In this document: positions 59,146 to 64,000 of the stretch, in pieces
Numbering within the stretch: the first letter of the stretch is position 1
How the letters are laid out: each line of letters starts with the position of its first letter
Assembly (NCBI RefSeq): GCF_003086295.3
Contig: NC_092054.1
Span: forward strand, 15,201,878-15,265,877
Direction: 5' to 3'
From: Arachis hypogaea
Taxonomy: Eukaryota; Streptophyta; Magnoliopsida; Fabales; Fabaceae
DNA: 64,000 bases
Made by a program: the position numbers and the translations under genes
The notes under the pieces: generated by a model
Database searches by the model: none
Told to the model about the DNA's origin: nothing
Seen by the model: only the letters and a program-made list of their open reading frames with translations

Positions 59146-62100
59146 ATGGCCACGAACCAAGGAGATATGTACCGCCTGAACGGCATTGCGCATGTTGCCG
59201 GATTTATTGATCAAGAGATAAGTTTTTAAATTTTGTAATGTTGTTGAGTCGATGCCATGTGTATGTTAAGTACATTGATATGTTGGATGATATAGTATGT
59301 TGGATGATATTGTATAGGGTGAATATGCATCTTAGAATATTTTTTGATTAAGACGTTGCCGGATACCATGTTTAGTGATTTAGTTATTTTTTGGTTTAGT
59401 ATAAGACGTTAGAAATCAGTGTTCTTAATAGATTATGGAATTCACTCATGATAGGGTGATGGTTCTGATGGTAGAATCCCAAAAAATTTGCTGTTTTTAC
59501 TTTGAGACCGGACCAGACCGGACCGGTTCGAGGGGAAAACCGGGCAATCGATCCTGAGCGTCCAATCTGATGATCTGACCAGATGAGGCAACGAACCGGT
59601 TGGGTGTGGTCAAACCCGGAGTGAAATGGTTTAAACTGATATCACTCGGTAAGACCGGTTCGACCGAACCGCTTGAGTTTCAAATTTTTTTTAAAATGTT
59701 GAAGTTGGATTATTAGTGAAAATATGTATTTAAATTTTAAATTTTAAAATTTTTTAGGGATTTTATTTTTTAATTATATAGGACCGAGTCAATCGGTTCA
59801 ACCGGTGAATTACCGGTTGAACCATTAACCCGGTGACTTGATCGGTTCGGTTGTGACTTTTATGGTTCTTACATTATATTGGTAATGTCGATTTGAACAT
59901 GAAATGTTATTATGAACATATCCATTTTGATGGCATCTGTGAGTTGGATATTTGTCTTGAACTAAGTTATTTTCTATGTGTGTCTGTATAAGGACCCGAA
60001 ATAATGATGTGCTTATGCTTGCGTATTTTCAGCCAACCCGATGCGTTAGGAGCGTGCATCGGCAACAGAAGATGATACTGCATGATCGTATACTCCCGTA
60101 CTTAGATCGTGCAAACCTATTACATGTTGCTCGATTGAATGATTATTGGTTCAAGCTTGATGAGCCGCTGATCAGTGCTTTTGTGGAGCGATGGCGTCCC
60201 GAGTCACATACATTCCACATGCCATTTGGGGAGTGTACCGTAACACTACAAGATGTGGCATACCAGTTTGGCCTTCCAATTGACGGTCATGCAGTGAGTG
60301 GGTGCCTCAGCGACTTCGAGCAGTTGATGGAGGGTGGCAAGCCTGCATGGGTGTGGTTTGGAGAGTTATTTGGTGAACTCCCACCGGAGGACTGCATCGA
60401 TGACTTCACAGTTTCTTTTTCTTGGTTCCAGAACAAGTTTAGAGTATTGCCCGCTCATGCGTTAGAGGAGACGGTACAGATCTATGCACGGGATTACATT
60501 ATGATGTTGTTGTCCACCGCGCTGTTCACGGATAAGTCTGGTGCCAGGGTACACTTACGGTGGCTCCCGTATGTTGCAGACCTCGATGGACTCGGCAAGT
60601 ACAGCTGGGCTTCGGCCACCTTGTCTTGGTTATACAGATGTCTCTGTAGGGTTGCGAATCGGAATGTAAAGAACCTCTCTGGACCGTTGTCGCTACTACA
60701 GTCTTGGATTTTTTGGTGTTTCTCGGCATTCAGGCCTAGAGGGTTTGATGCTATTCTCTGGCCGCTTGCTGCGAGGTATATCATTTTGATGCATAATCAT
60801 TGTCATGCACATGTTTGTATCGTATTTTATAAGCTCACTTCTGGTCGCTTTGTAATGGATCAGGTGGGGTCGGTTTCTTCCGTCGTCGGATGAGAAGGGA
60901 CCCCGTGTGATTGCTACCCGACACAGATTAGATAGGCTGACTGGCGATAATGTAAGTTTGAATGTCTATAATGCTATTTTCTGCATTTCTGTTTTCATAT
61001 ACTCGGTTGGTAATGTTGACTGATTTCCATGTTGCAGTTCATTTGGATGCCATATAGCAATCTTGAGGTGATCCAAGTAGTCCATCCTGACATACTCCGG
61101 CCTGACCACACGCTTTTATGGAAGTCGACCACTGCGTTGATATACTTTGTGGCAATAGAGTGGCATCAAGTAGATAGGGTTTTATCCCAGCTCGGGGGAG
61201 TTCAGCACATCCCAGAGCCAGCCATCAACATCGACTTCTTGTTATCCAAGGATGGTAGAGGACCCACTAGGTAGTTTCCTGAGGTATTCGCCACATGGAA
61301 TCAGTGTTGGGATGAGAGACGTCAGAGCGTGCTTTCTTTTCAGTTGGTTCCAGATCCCCGTCCGTCTGCTGAATATCTTGACTGGTGGTTCCGTGTAGCA
61401 CGTAGGTTCCTTTCACATGATCGTCTACTCATGGATCCTCGGGCGGGTGGAGTTCCCGTAGATGCTCCAGTTCGGGGTCATGTTGCTGCACCTGCTAGGC
61501 AGCAAGGACCAAATGTGCCTGACAATAGGCGGAGAGCGACCCGTGCGCGTGTGGGGACTCGATACAGCCAGCCTGTTGGGGCAAGACACGAGGATGCTAT
61601 TGGGATGGATGATGATCCAGAGCATCACGATGATGATGGCGGTGGTGGAGGTGATGATGGCGATGACGGGGGAGATGATGGTGGGACTGGCCACCAGGGT
61701 CGTCAAAGGGGTTGGGGGCATGGTGGGGCGGGTCTGGTTGGTGTTGGGGTGGTGGAGATGGTTGGGGAGGAGGTGGCGGTGGGGGTTCTGGTTGGGGAGG
61801 GGGTGCGAGTGGATCCGGGTGGGGTGGCGGTGGTGGTGGTTCTAGTTGGGGTGGGGGTGTTACCGGATCTGGGTGGGGTTGGGGTGGTGGTAGTGGGGGA
61901 GGAGGCAGTGGAGCTGGAGGTGGATCAGGACGGGGAGGTGGTAGTACCTCCAGAGGGCATGTTGCTGGGCATCAAGTAGATACAGATGTTGTAGGGGTTG
62001 AGGGCACTTTATTCCATTGTACTACTGAGGGTGGGAGTGGAGGTGTCCAGGCTGATGCGGCCACGTTGTTCTCCGACTTCGGCAGCCCGAACCAGATGGA

Positions 62101-62431
62101 GCAGGTATTCGGCGCTGGTTCAGAGTTTTTTGCAGACTTTGCCCAGTTTGGGAGCCCAGCTGGTGATTACAGGCCACAGTTTGATGGTGTTGCGGTGGAT
62201 CTCAACGTCGACTTGAATGAAGTGCCGACTGGTTATCAAGGAGGCGAATTTGCCTTGGTAAGCACTCCGACATCCGCCCTTGGGGGAGTGAGACAACACC
62301 CACTGCCTGTTCTGCCGGAGCCTGCAAATGCTGCTGATAGCAGGCCCCCAGATGCGTTTGTCCCAGTCACGCAGCGGAGGAAGCGCGTGATCAAGCCGGC
62401 AAAGTGTGGCACTGGTTCACACATGTGTTAG
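59146..62431 (+). pseudogene. Plant mobile domain (PMD, MAIN-like/'PP7 long form homolog') TE gene
   Basis: Exon model 59146-59217, 60033-60775, 60864-60951, 61038-62431. Exon 1 gives MATNQGDMYRLNGIAHVAGF. Exon 2 carries the PMD core: RILPYLDRANLLHVARLNDY, EPLISAFVERWRPESHTFHM, ECTVTLQDVAYQFGLPIDG, KPAWVWFGELFGELPP, HLRWLPYVADLDGLGKYSW, LLQSWIFWCFSAFRP. Exon 3 reads WGRFLPSSDEKGPRV and exon 4 FIWMPYSN, IYFVAIEWHQVDRVLSQLGG, NIDFLLSKDGRG. A Gly-rich low-complexity tail and VTQRRKRVIKPAKC follow. PMD proteins are found both as cellular MAIN/MAIL proteins and inside plant transposons. It is broken: the intron 1 donor is GAG|ATAAGT where GTAAGT is expected, TAG replaces a Trp codon at 61272, and the frame shifts in the Gly-rich part (61600-61720). 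Confidence 0.8.
59440..59870. repeat. CCGGTT-rich palindromic repeat in intron 1 of the PMD gene
   Basis: GC-rich blocks 'gaccggaccagaccgg', 'accggttcgaccgaaccg' and 'ggttcaaccggtgaattacc' are repeated directly and inversely around an AT-rich centre (59690-59780). It looks like a small dispersed element inserted in the intron. No clear target duplication found. Confidence 0.45.
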
Positions 62432-62886
62432 TTATCGGACTCGAATAGATCTCGGCCACTGAGTAGTGTTGTTTTTAGAGTTGGTCTTATTATTTATGTT
62501 ACTTGTGTTAGGACTTCTTGTTCGAACTTAACTACCTTTTTCATTTCGTATATGTTTATGCTACTTCATGGGTTTGTATCTTTACATTTGGTACATGTTT
62601 ATGTTTGGTACATGTTTATGCTACTTTATGGGTTTGTATCTTTCCATTTGGTACATGTTTATGTTACTTCATTTCGTATATATTTTGTTCGCGTATCACT
62701 AGCATGAGGTAATACAAAATAAGTAAAAGTCCAAACAAAAGCATAGTCAATGTAAATTAAGAACACACGAATTGATATACATATAGATCACCTTAACAAA
62801 GGTTTATAACGAATGTAAACTTAAAAAGTACACGACATATTATAAAGAAGCATGAGCAATAGTAAACATTCATAAGCTAACAGTGC
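62432..62886. other. Spacer between convergent PMD and transposase genes
   Basis: Contains short direct repeats of 'tttggtacatgtttatg' and 'ctactt(c/t)atgggtttgtatc' (62565-62670). Otherwise no feature; the 3' ends of both genes must lie here. Confidence 0.55.
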
Positions 62887-64000
62887 CTATGCATTGCTAC
62901 CTTCGTGTGATCCAGAAGCTCCTGGGCGCTGTGGACAGTTTCTTCTGGTATGACCTGGGGTCCTACACAGTCCGCATCTCTTGGGTCTATCCGGATCCGC
63001 CTCATCCATACTATTCCTTATCCTAGTGCTCCGAGGTCTTCCAACTGCAGCCTGCATCATGCCAGGATCGGGGATAACACGAGGTCCCTCGTATATGGGT
63101 AAGAGATCATCCTGGATAGGCGGAGAGAAACCCATCTTGTAAACATTGACACGGTCTTCATGCGGTACACATCATCAACGTAGGTCCTCCAGTCCAGTCT
63201 ACAAAATGAGCATACTGCAAGCACATGACGACACGGGTAGTGGAGGGTTTGAAAGTATCCACAGTCGCATGTGCAGGAGGATAGAGACACCCGACACACA
63301 CTCATTGCAATCCTTCCCGCGGTCGGCGCAAGTTCCTCAACGACAAACTCAGAGTTTCCCCTATCATACAGATCCACCCACATATTTCTAGAGGCTTGTA
63401 AATTCCTCTCGATCGCCTTCATAAGGGTCTGACAAAATTCTTGCTTTGCTCCGACCTGAGACTCGGCCTCCTTTCCCTTCCGCACAAGGAGCTCGGCCAA
63501 ACGCCCATATGTTGACTTAACTAACGAACCCGCCGGGAGGTTGCGTGTGCCTTTAAACACGGCGTTGATACACTCAAAGATGTTAGTCGTCATATGACCA
63601 TATCGACGACCACCATCCCGATATTGGGTCCACAACTCCAACCCAATCCTGTCGCACCATTCAACCATTGCAGGATCTTCCTTCCGCAAAATGTCCATGT
63701 AATACCGATGATCCTCCTCAGTCTTTGCGTATACGGCATTCACGAGAATCCTCCGGGCTTCCTTAGACTTGTATGATAGTGCGAAGTTAGCCGCGATGTG
63801 TCGCACGCAAAATGCCCGGTATACCGACGGTGGGAGCCATCCACCGTCCTCTGCAAGTAAGGCAGCCTTGATGGCATTGTGCCGATCAGATATGACTAAA
63901 ATGCCGGGTTTAGGGGTGACATGCTGGCAGAGATTAGTGAGGAAAAACTTCCACGAATCCGTGTTTTCGCCTTCGACTAACCCGAAAGCCACTGGGAGAA
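62887..64000 (-). pseudogene. Mutator-like (MULE) transposase, C-terminal part, cut by window edge
   Basis: Reading leftward from the edge: LPVAFGLVEGENTDSWKFF, then VISDRHNAIKAALLAED (second catalytic Asp), FCVRHIAANFALSYKS (the C..H block), NIFECINAVFKGTRNLP (the Glu of the DDE triad), the SWIM zinc finger CTCDCGYFQTLHYPCRHVLA, and after a frame change MGFSPPIQDDLL, PRSTRIRNSMDEADPDRPKR and the CCHC knuckle CGLCRTPGHTRRNCP. The first catalytic Asp and the FAR1/MuDR N-terminal domains lie beyond 64000. A 1-bp slip near 63150 separates the SWIM part from the knuckle, so this copy is probably dead unless the slip is an assembly error. It is convergent with the PMD gene, as mudrA and mudrB are in maize MuDR. 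Confidence 0.88.

Noticed and set aside
1..64000. tRNA or rRNA genes
   Set aside because: No cloverleaf-like A/B-box pair or rRNA core sequence noticed. The tRNA-like matches are primer-binding sites of retroelements. A tRNAscan run would be decisive.

Overview
The window is plant nuclear DNA: AT-rich, intron-bearing and dense with LTR retrotransposons, CACTA and Mutator-like elements. A fragment that reads as isoflavone synthase (CYP93C, a largely legume-specific family) points to a legume. The abundance of PMD ('PP7 long form homolog') transposon proteins and of legume-type repeats makes Arachis plausible, but the species cannot be proved from this sequence. I see no rRNA, tRNA, CRISPR array or bacterial-style operon.

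Only two cellular genes look intact, and both are cytochrome P450s. A two-exon CYP82-type gene lies on the + strand (28329-30001). A three-exon CYP71-type gene lies on the - strand (43277 down to 36458); its first intron is about 4.7 kb and holds a Mutator-like element. A 5.5 kb AT-rich block of nested tandem duplications lies between the two genes.

The rest is mobile DNA. From left to right: a non-autonomous CACTA element (5619-6801, TAA target duplication); a 350-bp Mutator-type MITE (7078-7427); a 19.4-kb tandem LTR-internal-LTR-internal-LTR copia (Sirevirus-like) array on the - strand (8103-27511) in which both gag-pol copies are broken and each carries an extra ORF between pol and the 3' LTR; a Pack-MULE in the CYP71 intron with a broken CYP94-like gene (37990-39295, 10-bp TSD); a second Pack-MULE with a receptor-like kinase C-terminus and a GC-rich exon-like piece (46015-48227, 9-bp TSD); a complete but pol-less LTR element (49731-56672, TSD GATTA) with gag, protease, a captured isoflavone-synthase fragment whose first codons are expanded into a tandem array, a nested 1.58-kb hairpin Mutator-type element, and a 78-bp minisatellite; a small TRIM-like element (about 56908-58116); and at the right edge a Mutator-like unit in which a plant-mobile-domain (PMD) gene (+) and a MULE transposase gene (-) converge. 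The transposase gene runs off the window.

The main theme is gene-fragment capture. Two P450 genes are intact, and pieces of two other P450 families (CYP94 and CYP93C) have been picked up by two unrelated classes of transposon within 23 kb. A kinase fragment was captured by a third element. Target-site duplications verify the boundaries of most elements directly. Family assignments rest on recognisable protein motifs and were not checked against a database.
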